A stretch of DNA of 64,000 bases. It comes from an uncultured Anaerobutyricum sp. (GTDB taxonomy: Bacteria; Bacillota; Clostridia; Lachnospirales; Lachnospiraceae). The stretch covers positions 1 through 64,000 of the forward strand of contig NZ_CAKRCF010000010.1 of the NCBI RefSeq assembly GCF_934307085.1, given 5' to 3'. Of this stretch, positions 1-9,455 are shown piece by piece. Position 1 is the first letter of the stretch; every line of letters starts with the position of its first letter. The notes under the pieces are model-generated. The model was not told the DNA's origin. It saw only the letters and a list, made by a program, of their open reading frames with translations, and searched no databases. The position numbers and the translations under genes are program-made.

Positions 1-10
1 GAGGTCGATT

Positions 11-859
11 ATGTATAATGCAGGATTGATTTTAGAAGGAGGCGGAATGCGCGGGGTATATACAGCCGGTGTATTAGATGCTTTTTTAGATGCAGAAATT
101 GAATTTTCAAGTGTATATGGAGTATCTGCAGGAAGTTGTCATGCGTGTAGCTATCTTTCTAAGCAGAGGGGGCGTGCATTTCGAGTAAATGTAGATTATC
201 TTGATGATCCGAATTACTGTGGAGCAAAAACATTTTTAAAGACAGGAAATGTATTTGGATCGGAGATGCTTTATGAGCAGATTCCAGATGTATTAGATCC
301 ATTTGATTATCAGGCATTTTTGAATTATCCAGGAAAGTTTTATGCCGTAGTTACAGATGTAGAAACAGGAGCAGCAAGATATTTGAGAGTGCGTGATTTA
401 AGAAAGCAGATGTGGATGATTCGATCTTCAAGTTCTCTTCCATTAGTTTCTAAGACAATTGTTGTAAAGGGACATAAACTTCTTGACGGAGGAATCGCAG
501 ACAGTATTCCAATTCATAAATCAATAAAGGATGGCAATGAGAAGAATGTGGTCATTCTTACAAGAGACCATGGATATCGCAAAGAGCCAAATAAGCTGAT
601 GCCGATCATGCACCTGCGTTATCCTAAATATAAGGCATTTCTCCATGCTATGGAGACAAGACATATTCGTTATAATGAGACACTTGATTTCTTAGAAGAA
701 CAGGAAAAAGAGGGAAAAGTATTCATCATTCGTCCGGAAGCCAAAGTAGAAGTAGGAAGAATTGAGAAAGATAAGGCAAAACTTACAGTACTTTATAAGC
801 AGGGACTTCATGATGGAGAAAAAGCAGTTGAAGCAATGAAGGAATACCTTGAGAAATAG
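11..859 (+). CDS. Patatin-like phospholipase (YjjU type)
   Basis: This 282-residue protein is a probable cytoplasmic serine lipid acyl hydrolase. It carries the patatin features in order: a glycine-rich oxyanion motif GGGMRG at residues 10-15, the nucleophile elbow GVSAGS at 37-42 (Ser39 in GxSxG), and a DGG motif near residue 159 that supplies the dyad aspartate. Length and N-terminus fit the bacterial YjjU/RssA subgroup. A GAGG-type ribosome binding site sits just upstream at the window edge. Its substrate cannot be told from sequence. A carbamate kinase follows 65 bp later on the same strand, with no evident functional link. Confidence 0.85.
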   Translation: MYNAGLILEGGGMRGVYTAGVLDAFLDAEIEFSSVYGVSAGSCHACSYLSKQRGRAFRVNVDYLDDPNYCGAKTFLKTGNVFGSEMLYEQIPDVLDPFDYQAFLNYPGKFYAVVTDVETGAARYLRVRDLRKQMWMIRSSSSLPLVSKTIVVKGHKLLDGGIADSIPIHKSIKDGNEKNVVILTRDHGYRKEPNKLMPIMHLRYPKYKAFLHAMETRHIRYNETLDFLEEQEKEGKVFIIRPEAKVEVGRIEKDKAKLTVLYKQGLHDGEKAVEAMKEYLEK

Positions 860-924
860 TAGAAATTCCTCTCATTTTCTGATAGACTAGAAGACAAGTA
901 TAACTGCAGAAAGGATTAGAAGAT

Positions 925-1854
925 ATGAGCAAGAAAAAAGTAGTAGTAGCTCTTGGACACAGAGCATTAGGAACAACGATGCCAGAGCAGTACAAAGCAA
1001 CCAGAGAGACAGCAAAGGCAATTGCAGATTTAGTAGAGGCAGGAGCAGATGTTGTTATCTCACATAGTAATGCACCACAGGTTGGAATGATTCATACAGC
1101 GATGAATGAATTTAGTAAGGACAGGGAAGACTATACACAGGCACCGATGTCTGTATGTTCTGCTATGAGCCAGGGATATGTAGGATATGATTTACAGAAT
1201 GCGATTCGTGCAGAACTTTTAAAAAGAGGAGTATACCGTCCGGTATGTACGATTATTACACAGGTAATGGTAGATCCATATGATGATGCATTTAATGAAC
1301 CGGTAAAGGTAATTGGAAGACTCCTTTCTAAAGAAGAAGCAGAGCAGGAAGAAAAGCATGGAAATTATGTTACAGAGGTAGAAGGTGGATATCGTAGAAT
1401 TGTGGCAGCTCCAAAGCCACAGGGAATCATTGAGATTGATTCTATTAAGGCACTTTCTGATTTAGGACAGGTAGTTATTGCCTGCGGTGGCGGTGGAATC
1501 CCCGTATTAGCACAGGGAGTAGAGCTTCATGGTGCTAGTGCGGTTATTGAGAAGGACTATGCCAGCGGAAGAATGGCAGAGCTTTTGAATGCAGATGTAT
1601 TTATGGTTTTAACAAGCGTGGAGAATGTTTGTGTTGGCTACAATACAGATCAGGAATCTTCATTAGAGCATATTTCAGCGGCAGAAGCACAGAAATATAT
1701 CAATGAAGGCCAGTTTGAGCCAAACACAATGCTTCCAAAGATTGAAGCAGGTCTTTCTTTCCTTGAAAAAGGTAATAGTAGAAAGGTAATCATTACTTCT
1801 ATTGATAAAGCCTTAGAAGGCTATTTAGAAAAAACAGGAACGATTATTGAATAA
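925..1854 (+). CDS. arcC: Carbamate kinase
   Basis: It makes ATP and carbamate from carbamoyl phosphate and ADP in the cytosol, normally the last step of arginine deiminase or purine and agmatine fermentation. The 309-residue length is typical of the amino-acid kinase family. An N-terminal ALGHRALG segment takes the place of the usual ALGGNAL phosphate loop, followed by the ISHSNAPQVG and CGGGGIPV motifs. No arcA, arcB or antiporter lies next to it, so the source of carbamoyl phosphate is not visible here. A very large hairpin lies directly downstream, between this gene and the convergent SorC regulator. Confidence 0.9.
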   Translation: MSKKKVVVALGHRALGTTMPEQYKATRETAKAIADLVEAGADVVISHSNAPQVGMIHTAMNEFSKDREDYTQAPMSVCSAMSQGYVGYDLQNAIRAELLKRGVYRPVCTIITQVMVDPYDDAFNEPVKVIGRLLSKEEAEQEEKHGNYVTEVEGGYRRIVAAPKPQGIIEIDSIKALSDLGQVVIACGGGGIPVLAQGVELHGASAVIEKDYASGRMAELLNADVFMVLTSVENVCVGYNTDQESSLEHISAAEAQKYINEGQFEPNTMLPKIEAGLSFLEKGNSRKVIITSIDKALEGYLEKTGTIIE

Positions 1855-1880
1855 GTTTTGATTTGCAAGGCTGAATAGGT

Positions 1881-2119
1881 GCCGCTGTAGAGAAGTTTGT
1901 GGTCGGATTGCATCGTTAACTTTTAAAGGAGGGATTTATTCTAAGGTTGATTTTGTTCTGTTGCGCTAAACGTTCCGTTTTGACTATAACCTTGCTCAAA
2001 AACGAGCTCGCAAGGTTATAGTCAAAACTTCACAGCACAAAGTTACAAAATTCAACCTTAGAATAAATCCCTCCTTTTCAATTCTCTTGAGCAATCCGAT
2101 GAAGACTATCTACAGCAGC
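1881..2119. repeat. Long nested palindrome between convergent genes
   Basis: This fills most of the 412-bp gap between arcC and the convergent SorC gene. Outermost arms at 1881-1891 and 2109-2119 pair with one mismatch. A further CGGATTGC/GCAATCCG pair lies inside them. Then comes a perfect 26-bp stem (1925-1950 with 2052-2077) and a perfect 19-bp stem (1977-1995 with 2010-2028) around a 14-base loop. No long T-run follows, so simple intrinsic termination does not fully explain it. It could be a bidirectional terminator, a MITE-like repeat or a structured RNA. The rest of the gap shows nothing else. Confidence 0.85.
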
Positions 2120-2266
2120 TGCTTCATTTACATACATTATGAGAATTTTTATATAGCTTTACAAATCAGAATCGGATAAAAAAGAGGATTTATCAGAGGA
2201 TTATGAAAAAAACTATGTCTGATAAAGTCTTAGTATATTTATGCTATTTTTATTAGTGTTTCTTAG

Positions 2267-3217
2267 TTAAGAAGTATGATTTTTAAGAAGTTCTTCTGCC
2301 GTAGGAGCATCAATATAAAGACTGTCAGCAAGTCCGCCCTTTAAAGCAGCATGAATGACGGCAGTCTTTTTCTTGTCAGAAACGACAAGCATTTTGTTCG
2401 GGATTTTTTTGATGGTTTCCAGAGAAGGCCCAACAACGCGGGCATCCATTTCCTCATCAAATACACCGCCATCCTCATTTAAAAAGTGGGAGCAGCAGTC
2501 ACCAATTGCCCCCCGGTGAATCATGTCCTGATATTCTTCCGAGGTAATGAGCCCCATTTCATAAAGGATAGATGGACGCTCTAAGTTACCGACAGAAAAT
2601 ATAGCAGTTTCGCACACCTCTGCCATATCACAGACTTTTGCAATCTGGGAATCCTGTTTTAAGGCATCCACGATAAATGACTTTTCTACCATAGCGGGAG
2701 CGGGAATCTGATAGGCAGTTCCACCAAAACAATCGGCAAAGCTTCGAAGGATGGAGAGAGAGTTTGACTCATAAACCGCTCTGGAAAATCCTCCGGCGAG
2801 CTGGATGATGGAGACTCCTTTTCGCTTGATTCTCGGAAGCTGGCGGGCAAGAGCGGTTAGAGTATGACCGTAAAAAACACCGACAACACTATCATTTTTC
2901 ACATATCTTGGAAGGTCCTCAATCAAGGCAGCACAGACATCTTGAAGGAGAATCTGTTCATTTTCTACAAGATCAGGAACGATAACGGCACGTTTGATAG
3001 GGTAAGCATCAATCAGTTCTTTCTCCAGTTCCGTATCATTTAAAATAGAATCTTTGATACGGACTTCGATAATGCCCTTATCCATAGCCGCTTTTAAAAT
3101 TCTGCTGACCGTTGCTTTACTGATACCCTCTTTTTTCGCGATTTCAAGCTGTGTACGGTTTAGTTCGTAGTGCATCTTCGCAATGCGAATCATTTGAGTG
3201 ATTTTATTTGTATCCAT
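2267..3217 (-). CDS. SorC-family sugar-responsive transcriptional regulator
   Basis: This 316-residue protein has an N-terminal helix-turn-helix at about residues 5-50 (motif NRTQLEIAKKEGISKATVSR) followed by a SorC/DeoR-type sugar-phosphate-binding domain from about 60 to 315. SorC proteins bind a phosphorylated sugar or polyol and control the adjacent catabolic operon. It is divergent from the dehydrogenase and FGGY kinase genes at 3812-6438, across a 594-bp AT-rich region with repeated candidate operators. That context makes it the likely local regulator. The effector is unknown. A ribosome binding site (AAAGGGG) lies 8-10 bases before the ATG. Confidence 0.85.
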   Translation of the reverse strand: MDTNKITQMIRIAKMHYELNRTQLEIAKKEGISKATVSRILKAAMDKGIIEVRIKDSILNDTELEKELIDAYPIKRAVIVPDLVENEQILLQDVCAALIEDLPRYVKNDSVVGVFYGHTLTALARQLPRIKRKGVSIIQLAGGFSRAVYESNSLSILRSFADCFGGTAYQIPAPAMVEKSFIVDALKQDSQIAKVCDMAEVCETAIFSVGNLERPSILYEMGLITSEEYQDMIHRGAIGDCCSHFLNEDGGVFDEEMDARVVGPSLETIKKIPNKMLVVSDKKKTAVIHAALKGGLADSLYIDAPTAEELLKNHTS

Positions 3218-3291
3218 AAGTTAGTTATCCCCTTTGTAAAGTCATTTGTGAGTATTCAAAGCTAAAAGTAACGTCATAAAATATTTTATTA

Positions 3292-3531
3292 TATAATTAT
3301 AAATGAGCAAATGAAAAAATGCACAATTAAGTTTATCCTATATGGACATTAATAATATCAACGAAACTTAATGTATGTGAGATGTACACAATCAGTTATA
3401 GATTTTGTTCGCTTTTTGTATTTGCTCGCTTATAGTTATATAAATGTAATTCATCTATAATTGAAAATATATTAGATTTTGAATAGTTATAAATTAACAT
3501 AAGTATATCATAAAAGGAAATTTATAACTAT
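3292..3531. promoter_or_regulatory. Candidate SorC operator array in divergent gap
   Basis: The 594-bp gap holds no gene but has clear symmetry. Site A at 3292-3328 and site B at 3402-3440 are inverted copies sharing the core GAGCAAAT next to a TATARTTATA box. Further right, a perfect 13-bp inverted repeat (ATAGTTATAAATT at 3483-3495, its complement at 3519-3531) reuses the same box. The arrangement suits cooperative or looping binding by a tetrameric SorC regulator. That role is inferred from position and symmetry only. The stretch 3532-3811 is AT-rich leader with an AGGAGG ribosome binding site before the next gene. Confidence 0.55.
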
Positions 3532-3811
3532 ATTTAATTCCGATAATTTCTTATTCATTATTACCAATTTTTCTTCGTGAAATTTGTTTCATATGCCAAT
3601 TGACTTTTCTCACAATAAAATCTATACTAGAAACAACAGGTGAAATGATTCTCCTTAATAATGAGAAATATTTCAAAAATGATAAAGTAAAGGTTTCTTT
3701 ACGTCAGTGATGATAAGTAAGGGAAAGTTGCTTAACATAACAGCATAATAACAATAATACATAATCTGATAACACAGATAAGATGCGAATGATACTTGAG
3801 GAGGTATATCA

Positions 3812-4849
3812 ATGAGCGTTGTAACATTAATCGGAGCAGGCCAGATGGCTTCAGCACTTACATTTCCACTTTTTGAGAACGGACACGAAGTACGTTTAGT
3901 AGGGAGTCCATTAGATGACGAGGTTATCGACAGACTTCGTGAGGATAACTATCATGTGAACTTAAGAAGAACATTACATGACGGAATCAACTACATTAAG
4001 TGTGCAGACGTGAAGGAAGCTATCAAGGGAGCAGACTTAATTGTATGTGGGGTATCCAGTTTTGGTGTAGACTGGTTTGCAGATGAGATTCTTCCAATCC
4101 TTGACGAGAACATCCCATTAATTTCCGTAACAAAAGGTATGCTTGACTATGAAGACGGAACGATGCAGACTTATCCAGAATATTGGCAGAGCAAACTTCC
4201 AGAAGGAAGTAAGTTAAGATTATATGCTATTGGCGGACCTTGTACAGCAAGAGATTTATCCGACCATGACCCATCTTTTGTAGCTTACTGTGGTCCGGAC
4301 TTTGAGACATTGGAGTGGATTCGCAGCTTATTCTCCACAGAGTATTACATTATCAGTCTGACAAAAGATGTTGTTGGTCTGGAATGTGCCGTGGCATTGA
4401 AGAATGGCTATGCACTTGGAACAGCATTAGCAATCGGAATTAAGGAAAAACTTGGTGATGACGGTATCGATCATAACAACATGAAGTCCGCACTTTTCCA
4501 GGAGAGCGTAAAGGAAATGTTAGAATTGTTACGAATCGTAGGCGGCGGTGTGGATAACATTATGTTTGCAGCAGGAGACTTAGATGTTACCGTATCTGCT
4601 GGACGAAGCAGAACAGTAGGTTTACTTCTTGGTAAGGGTTACACCATTGAAGAGACCTTAGAACAGTTACAGGGACAGACCTTAGAGGCAGTTGTTATCG
4701 CAACAAGAACAGCCCGCGCAGTAAAAGCACTTGCAAAAGCAGGTAAGGTAAGCGAGGATGACTTCCCATTATTAATGCATGTAAATGCATTACTGAACGA
4801 ACATGCAACACTTAATATTCCGTGGAAGAAGTTTGAGAGACATATGTAA
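3812..4849 (+). CDS. NAD-dependent glycerol-3-phosphate dehydrogenase-like enzyme
   Basis: This 345-residue protein has a Rossmann nucleotide-binding start (GAGQMASAL at 8-16) and the overall plan of GpsA: an N-terminal NAD domain to about residue 185 and a helical substrate domain with the conserved ALKNGYALG lysine region near 197-205. It diverges from housekeeping GpsA and stands next to an FGGY kinase under a SorC regulator. I infer a catabolic role, oxidising a phosphorylated polyol or reducing a sugar phosphate, rather than phospholipid synthesis. The start has a good GAGGAGG ribosome binding site. The substrate is unknown. Confidence 0.75.
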   Translation: MSVVTLIGAGQMASALTFPLFENGHEVRLVGSPLDDEVIDRLREDNYHVNLRRTLHDGINYIKCADVKEAIKGADLIVCGVSSFGVDWFADEILPILDENIPLISVTKGMLDYEDGTMQTYPEYWQSKLPEGSKLRLYAIGGPCTARDLSDHDPSFVAYCGPDFETLEWIRSLFSTEYYIISLTKDVVGLECAVALKNGYALGTALAIGIKEKLGDDGIDHNNMKSALFQESVKEMLELLRIVGGGVDNIMFAAGDLDVTVSAGRSRTVGLLLGKGYTIEETLEQLQGQTLEAVVIATRTARAVKALAKAGKVSEDDFPLLMHVNALLNEHATLNIPWKKFERHM

Positions 4850-4920
4850 TTTGTGCAGAGTATTGAGGGAATCCATAAGAGAAACAAAATTATATTGAAA
4901 AAGGAAAATGGGGGTACATA

Positions 4921-6438
4921 ATGACATATTATTTAGGTTTGGATTTGGGAACAGGAAGTTTAAAAACTGTATTATTTGATGTAAATGGATTAGAAATCGC
5001 ATCTTCTGCAGTAGAATATCCACTGTATCAGCCACATAATGGATGGTCAGAGCAGAATCCGGAAGACTGGTATCAGGCAGCATTAAAGACAGTAAAAGAA
5101 GTTATGGATCAGTCTGGCATTGCGCCAGAACAGGTAATGGGACTTGGAATTTCCGGTCAGATGATGGGAGCAGTTATGCTTGATAAGAACGGACAGATTT
5201 TACGTCGTGCCATCTTATGGAATGACGGAAGAACTTCCGAATCCTGTGAGCATGTACGCCACATTGTAGGAGACGATTTATTCATGAAATATTCTCTCAC
5301 TCCTGCAAGACCAGGTCTTACTGCAGCAAAGATTCAGTGGGTAAAAGAGAACCAGCCACAGATTTATGAAAATGTAGCACACATTTTATTACCAAAAGAT
5401 TATCTGCGTTATCGTTTAACAGGAGAATATGCAACAGAAGTATCCGATGCCTCTGCAACACAGATTCTCGATATTCCTAACAGAAAATGGTCTGACGAAA
5501 TTATGGCAGCCATGGACTTAAACGAAGCAATGCTTGGTAAAGTATACGAATCACAGGAAATCACAGGTTACGTTCTCCCAGAAATTGCAAAATTAATGGG
5601 AATCACTGAAAAATGCGCCGTAGTCGGTGGTGCCAGTGATAACTCTGCCGGTGGTGTAGGAACCGGTGTCGTAGCACCAGGACGTGCCATGACAACCATC
5701 GGAACAAGTGGAACCGTATTCGCTTTCTCCGAAAAACCAGTACTTGACGTAAACAAATCCGTATATACATTCTGTATGCCAGTTCCAGGAGCATGGCATT
5801 TCATGGGAAGTGTAAACTCCTGTGGAGCTTCTCTTAAATGGTGGAGAAATAACTTCTATCCAGACGATTTAGAATATGAGCAGATTAACAAAGACGCAGC
5901 ATCCTCCAACCCAAGTGCAAACCGTCTTATCTATCTGCCATACTTAAATGGAGAACAGTCTCCTCACTTTAACTTAAATTGTCGTGGTTCCTTTGTAGGA
6001 CTCGCAGCAATTCATACAAGAGCAGACATGACAAGAGCCGTAATGGAAGGTGCAACTTACGCACTCCGTGACATCCTCACAGGAATCCGTAACTGCGGCG
6101 TACGCCCAGACGCAATGCGTATGTGCGGTGGCGGTTCTAAGAGCCCATTCTGGAGACAGCTTATGGCAGACATCTACAACATGCCAGTAACACTCCCAGA
6201 CATGAACTCCGAAAACAGTGCAGCCCTCGGTGTAGCAATCCTAGCAGCTGTAGGAACTGGTGCATACCCAAGTGTAGTTGATGCCTGCGATAAGATTATC
6301 AAAATGCGTGACGAAATCTATAAACCAGATGAGGAATTCGCATTTATTTATGATAAGGTATATCAGGAATTTGATGCATTGTATCCGAAGTTAAAGGAGA
6401 ACTGGAACTCTATCCTTAATATTGATTTCCAGTATTAG
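4921..6438 (+). CDS. FGGY-family carbohydrate kinase (xylulokinase-like)
   Basis: This 505-residue cytosolic kinase uses ATP to phosphorylate a sugar or polyol. It starts with the FGGY phosphate-1 motif DLGTGSLKT (8-16), has the GISGQMMGAV substrate region near residue 77, an adenosine-side GGASDNSAGGVG motif near 237, and the C-terminal MCGGGSKSPFWRQ motif near 401. These match XylB-like members best. It is 71 bp downstream of the dehydrogenase and probably co-transcribed. No transporter or isomerase is next to it, so D-xylulose is only one candidate substrate. A perfect hairpin terminator follows. Confidence 0.82.
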   Translation: MTYYLGLDLGTGSLKTVLFDVNGLEIASSAVEYPLYQPHNGWSEQNPEDWYQAALKTVKEVMDQSGIAPEQVMGLGISGQMMGAVMLDKNGQILRRAILWNDGRTSESCEHVRHIVGDDLFMKYSLTPARPGLTAAKIQWVKENQPQIYENVAHILLPKDYLRYRLTGEYATEVSDASATQILDIPNRKWSDEIMAAMDLNEAMLGKVYESQEITGYVLPEIAKLMGITEKCAVVGGASDNSAGGVGTGVVAPGRAMTTIGTSGTVFAFSEKPVLDVNKSVYTFCMPVPGAWHFMGSVNSCGASLKWWRNNFYPDDLEYEQINKDAASSNPSANRLIYLPYLNGEQSPHFNLNCRGSFVGLAAIHTRADMTRAVMEGATYALRDILTGIRNCGVRPDAMRMCGGGSKSPFWRQLMADIYNMPVTLPDMNSENSAALGVAILAAVGTGAYPSVVDACDKIIKMRDEIYKPDEEFAFIYDKVYQEFDALYPKLKENWNSILNIDFQY

Positions 6439-6450
6439 AGAAAAATAGTT

Positions 6451-6509
6451 ATTGAACAAAATCGCTGCATGTAACTTTCACAAGCTATCGTGCAGCGATT
6501 TTGTTCAAT
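6451..6509. terminator. Bidirectional hairpin terminator
   Basis: A perfect 19-bp stem pairs 6451-6469 with 6491-6509 around a 21-base loop, exactly between the convergent FGGY kinase and membrane-protein genes. Short A and T runs lie in each arm, so it could stop transcription from both sides. Confidence 0.8.
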
Positions 6510-6515
6510 CAGAAC

Positions 6516-8168
6516 TTACTTTTCAATTTTGATTACATTTGCCGGACTTCCCTCTGTATATTCGATAGTTACTTTGTCCCCCTCTTCCAGCAAGATTGCA
6601 TCTAAATGTTTAGATATATCCACATCATAAATCGTATCAGATTCAGTTAACACGATATAATAATGAGAGCTTCCTTCGATGACTGCCTGTGCAATCTTTT
6701 TGATAGTGCCGGTTGTTGTTTTAACGGAAGTTTTTTTACTTTCCTCATCGGAACCTATACCATTGGATTGAATAAGGGAACGATAGGCAGCTTCGCAGTC
6801 ATTGACGGTGTCACCGGTTGCTACAAGCTGGTAATTGTGTACATTTACCATTGCATACTTTTTAACCAGGCCGGAGGCATCTTTTAATGCCATAAAATAG
6901 GTTGGTTCAGCGTCAATATTTAGGAGAAGTGGGAAGGTTGCCTTATAACCTAAGTTCTGCACTTTTCCCTCTGCGGAAGTCATGGCAGAATCTTCAATGG
7001 CGCCCTCAATTTCATAATATTTTGTTTCCATAGTACGCTGGTTCATGAGAACAAATCCTACATTGGACTGGTCACTTGTGATAGAAGTAACACCGGTGTA
7101 TACCCACACATCATCATTGATGGCAAGGTAGTTGTAACCATTTGTTGTAGTCAGACAGTCTTTTTGACCGAGAATACTGTTGATAAAGCCGTGTTTTAAT
7201 GTGCCGTAATAATTGTAGAGATTTACAAGCAGGTCAGCAGAGTATACACGGTCCACCCATTTCGGAGTGTCTTCTACTTTGTAATCTTTGCATTCACCAG
7301 TGATGGCATTACATAAAACAACGCGGCCGACAGTCTGACCTCCGAAAAGACCAATGTTGTATTTTTTTACACTGCATACCCAGTAAGGTGTGCCTTCTTC
7401 ATTAATTTCAAAGTTAATGTCATCAAACATATAGGTCGGATATTTGAAACGAAGGTGGCGGTAAAGATAACGGCCAAAATGATCATAGGGAGTGTATTTC
7501 ATTCCTTCTTTTAAGCGGATAAGTTCTGTCTGCTGTGTTGCCATATCAATTTTAATATAGGCAGGGATACCCTCTTTTTTATTGGTAAACCATTTAACCA
7601 GATCAGCGTAGCGGAGGGGAGTGACACGAACCGGATTATTTTTATAGTTAATCTGGCTGTATTCGTCTGCAACCTCAAACTGAGAAGCAAGATCTACAAG
7701 ACTTCCCATCTTACGTTCTCCAAGAATTTCTGCGGAAGATTTATCAAGCAGAGGAATCTGGTCATAAGAAATCTGGTCGATATCCTTTGTAAACTCACTT
7801 TTTTCTAATTTCAGCAGCTTCTGATATTTGGAAGCATTAATAATAGGTGAGGATAAAAGTGTGCCGATAAAATAGGCAGCAGTAATGACAACGACAAGGG
7901 CGGCTAAAAACTTAAATGTTTTTGTTTTGTAATTGCCGCTGAAGTTGACTGGATGTCTCCGGTTTCCGGTAAATGTTGTCTTTGGAAGAGCATACAGTAC
8001 AAAAAGAATTACTGCTAAAAATAACACGAACTTCCATAATTCTGGATTATGAATGTTTATTGCAGGAAGGGCAATATAATAGTAAATTGCCGCAAGAATC
8101 AGGACAACAACAATAAGTGCTATAATCCATTTTTTTCCTGTAAAATGTTGTTTTTGTTTCGTTTTCAT
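6516..8168 (-). CDS. Conserved membrane protein of unknown function
   Basis: I do not recognise a named family. The 550-residue protein begins with a lysine-rich cytoplasmic stretch and three predicted membrane segments (about 14-36, 43-60 and 86-108), followed by a soluble part of about 430 residues, probably outside the membrane. The soluble part contains a repeated pattern of beta-rich segments and ends in a small OB-like module (GTIKKIAQAVIEGSSHYYIV to the end). It is on the strand opposite its neighbours, has an AAAGGAG ribosome binding site, and appears to be a single-gene unit. Surface or envelope maintenance is possible but is only a guess. Confidence 0.6.
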   Translation of the reverse strand: MKTKQKQHFTGKKWIIALIVVVLILAAIYYYIALPAINIHNPELWKFVLFLAVILFVLYALPKTTFTGNRRHPVNFSGNYKTKTFKFLAALVVVITAAYFIGTLLSSPIINASKYQKLLKLEKSEFTKDIDQISYDQIPLLDKSSAEILGERKMGSLVDLASQFEVADEYSQINYKNNPVRVTPLRYADLVKWFTNKKEGIPAYIKIDMATQQTELIRLKEGMKYTPYDHFGRYLYRHLRFKYPTYMFDDINFEINEEGTPYWVCSVKKYNIGLFGGQTVGRVVLCNAITGECKDYKVEDTPKWVDRVYSADLLVNLYNYYGTLKHGFINSILGQKDCLTTTNGYNYLAINDDVWVYTGVTSITSDQSNVGFVLMNQRTMETKYYEIEGAIEDSAMTSAEGKVQNLGYKATFPLLLNIDAEPTYFMALKDASGLVKKYAMVNVHNYQLVATGDTVNDCEAAYRSLIQSNGIGSDEESKKTSVKTTTGTIKKIAQAVIEGSSHYYIVLTESDTIYDVDISKHLDAILLEEGDKVTIEYTEGSPANVIKIEK

Positions 8169-8327
8169 AGAGATTTTTTCTCCTTTCTATTTTAACAGAG
8201 TATAGCACAGAGAAAGAAATAAGAAAATAGAAATTTGCCGCAGGCAAGACGGATGCTCCCAAATTAAAAATGTATAGAAAAAAAAACTTGACTTCTTCAC
8301 AGGCTGTGATATATTTGTAATCACTTG

Positions 8328-8412
8328 CTTTGATATTAAAACTATTTTGATTCAAAATAATAATAAATCAAAATAATAATATTTCAAAACAATAAGGTTT
8401 GAAAATAAAAAT
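8328..8412 (+). promoter_or_regulatory. AT-rich fabH control region with TTTGA boxes
   Basis: The 309-bp gap before fabH holds no gene. It contains several TTTGA/TCAAA half-sites, including the palindrome TTTTGATTCAAAA at about 8345 and further TCAAAAT and TTTGAAAA copies. FabT-type MarR regulators of other Firmicutes bind TTTGA-containing palindromes, and a FabT-like gene closes this cluster at 20023. The link is an inference. A similar ATTTGATTTTACGTTTTGAA pattern occurs before acpP at about 9539. Confidence 0.4.
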
Positions 8413-8477
8413 ATTTACAGCAGATATTGGAGTTAAGTAATCAGAAGTAATCCTATAAGCAAGAAAAGGAGAGAGCG

Positions 8478-9455
8478 ATGTTTGTCAAAATAAAAGGGAC
8501 AGGCTCCTGCCTTCCTGAGAAAGTGCTTGATAATTTTGAAATTTCTCAGTTGGTAGATACGAACGATGAGTGGATTCAGAGTCGTACCGGAATCAAGAGC
8601 CGGCATATTGTCGGGGAAGAGACAGCAGTTTCTATGGCAGCCGAGGCGGCGAAGAGAGCATTGGAGGATGCGCAGGTTGCGGCAGAGGAGATTGATCTTC
8701 TCATTGTGTCGAGTGTTTCATCAGAACAGCTTTTGCCATGTACAGCCTGCAGTGTTCAAAAAGAAATTGGTGCTGTGAATGCAGCGGCATTTGACTTAAA
8801 TGCAGCATGTTCAGGATTTATAGTGGCTTATCAGATGGCAGCCGGGCAGATTAAGGCCGGGCTTTCGAAGAAGGCATTGTTAATTGGTGTAGAGTGTCTG
8901 TCGCATATTGTAAACTGGGAAGACAGAGGTACCTGTATTTTATTTGGTGATGGTGCCGGAGCAGCAGTTGTCAGTGCCGATGAAGCCGGGAATATAGATG
9001 AAAAAGGAAATGTTGAGATTCCTTCCGTACTTCATTCTGATGGAAGCAGGGGCGAGGTACTTACCTGCAAGAATCCTACGGGCAAGAGAGCCAATGGTTC
9101 TTTAGAAGGTTATGTGGCGATGGACGGCAGAGAGATTTACAAGTTTGCAGTCAGACAGGTTCCTGTCGTGATAAAGGAGATTCTTGAAAAGGCAGGGAAG
9201 TCTGTAGAAGAGATAGATTTATTTGTTCTTCATCAGGCGAACAGAAGAATTGTGGAAGCGATTGCAAAGCGGTTAAAGCAGCCAATCGAAAAGTTCCCGA
9301 TGGACATGATGCAGAATGGAAATATGTCTTCTGCGAGCATTCCAGTACTACTTGATGAATTAAAGAAAGCCGGAAAGTTACAGCCGGGAATGAAGATTGT
9401 TGTTGCAGGGTTTGGTGCAGGCCTTACATGGGGCGGCATGTATTTAGAATGGTAA
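8478..9455 (+). CDS. fabH: Beta-ketoacyl-ACP synthase III
   Basis: It starts fatty-acid synthesis by condensing acetyl-CoA, or a branched acyl-CoA, with malonyl-ACP. The 325-residue protein shows the thiolase-fold Cys-His-Asn triad: the cysteine in LNAACSGF (Cys111), the histidine in LHQANRRI near residue 252, and the asparagine in NGNMSSASIP near 282. It is the first gene of the fab/acc cluster and lies behind the TTTGA-rich control region. A GGAGAGAG ribosome binding site precedes the ATG. Confidence 0.95.
   Translation: MFVKIKGTGSCLPEKVLDNFEISQLVDTNDEWIQSRTGIKSRHIVGEETAVSMAAEAAKRALEDAQVAAEEIDLLIVSSVSSEQLLPCTACSVQKEIGAVNAAAFDLNAACSGFIVAYQMAAGQIKAGLSKKALLIGVECLSHIVNWEDRGTCILFGDGAGAAVVSADEAGNIDEKGNVEIPSVLHSDGSRGEVLTCKNPTGKRANGSLEGYVAMDGREIYKFAVRQVPVVIKEILEKAGKSVEEIDLFVLHQANRRIVEAIAKRLKQPIEKFPMDMMQNGNMSSASIPVLLDELKKAGKLQPGMKIVVAGFGAGLTWGGMYLEW

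Noticed and set aside
8047..8355. 102-codon minus-strand frame overlapping the membrane-protein start
   Set aside because: It is out of frame with the well-supported gene at 6516-8168, Phe/Lys/Tyr-rich, and has no ribosome binding site.
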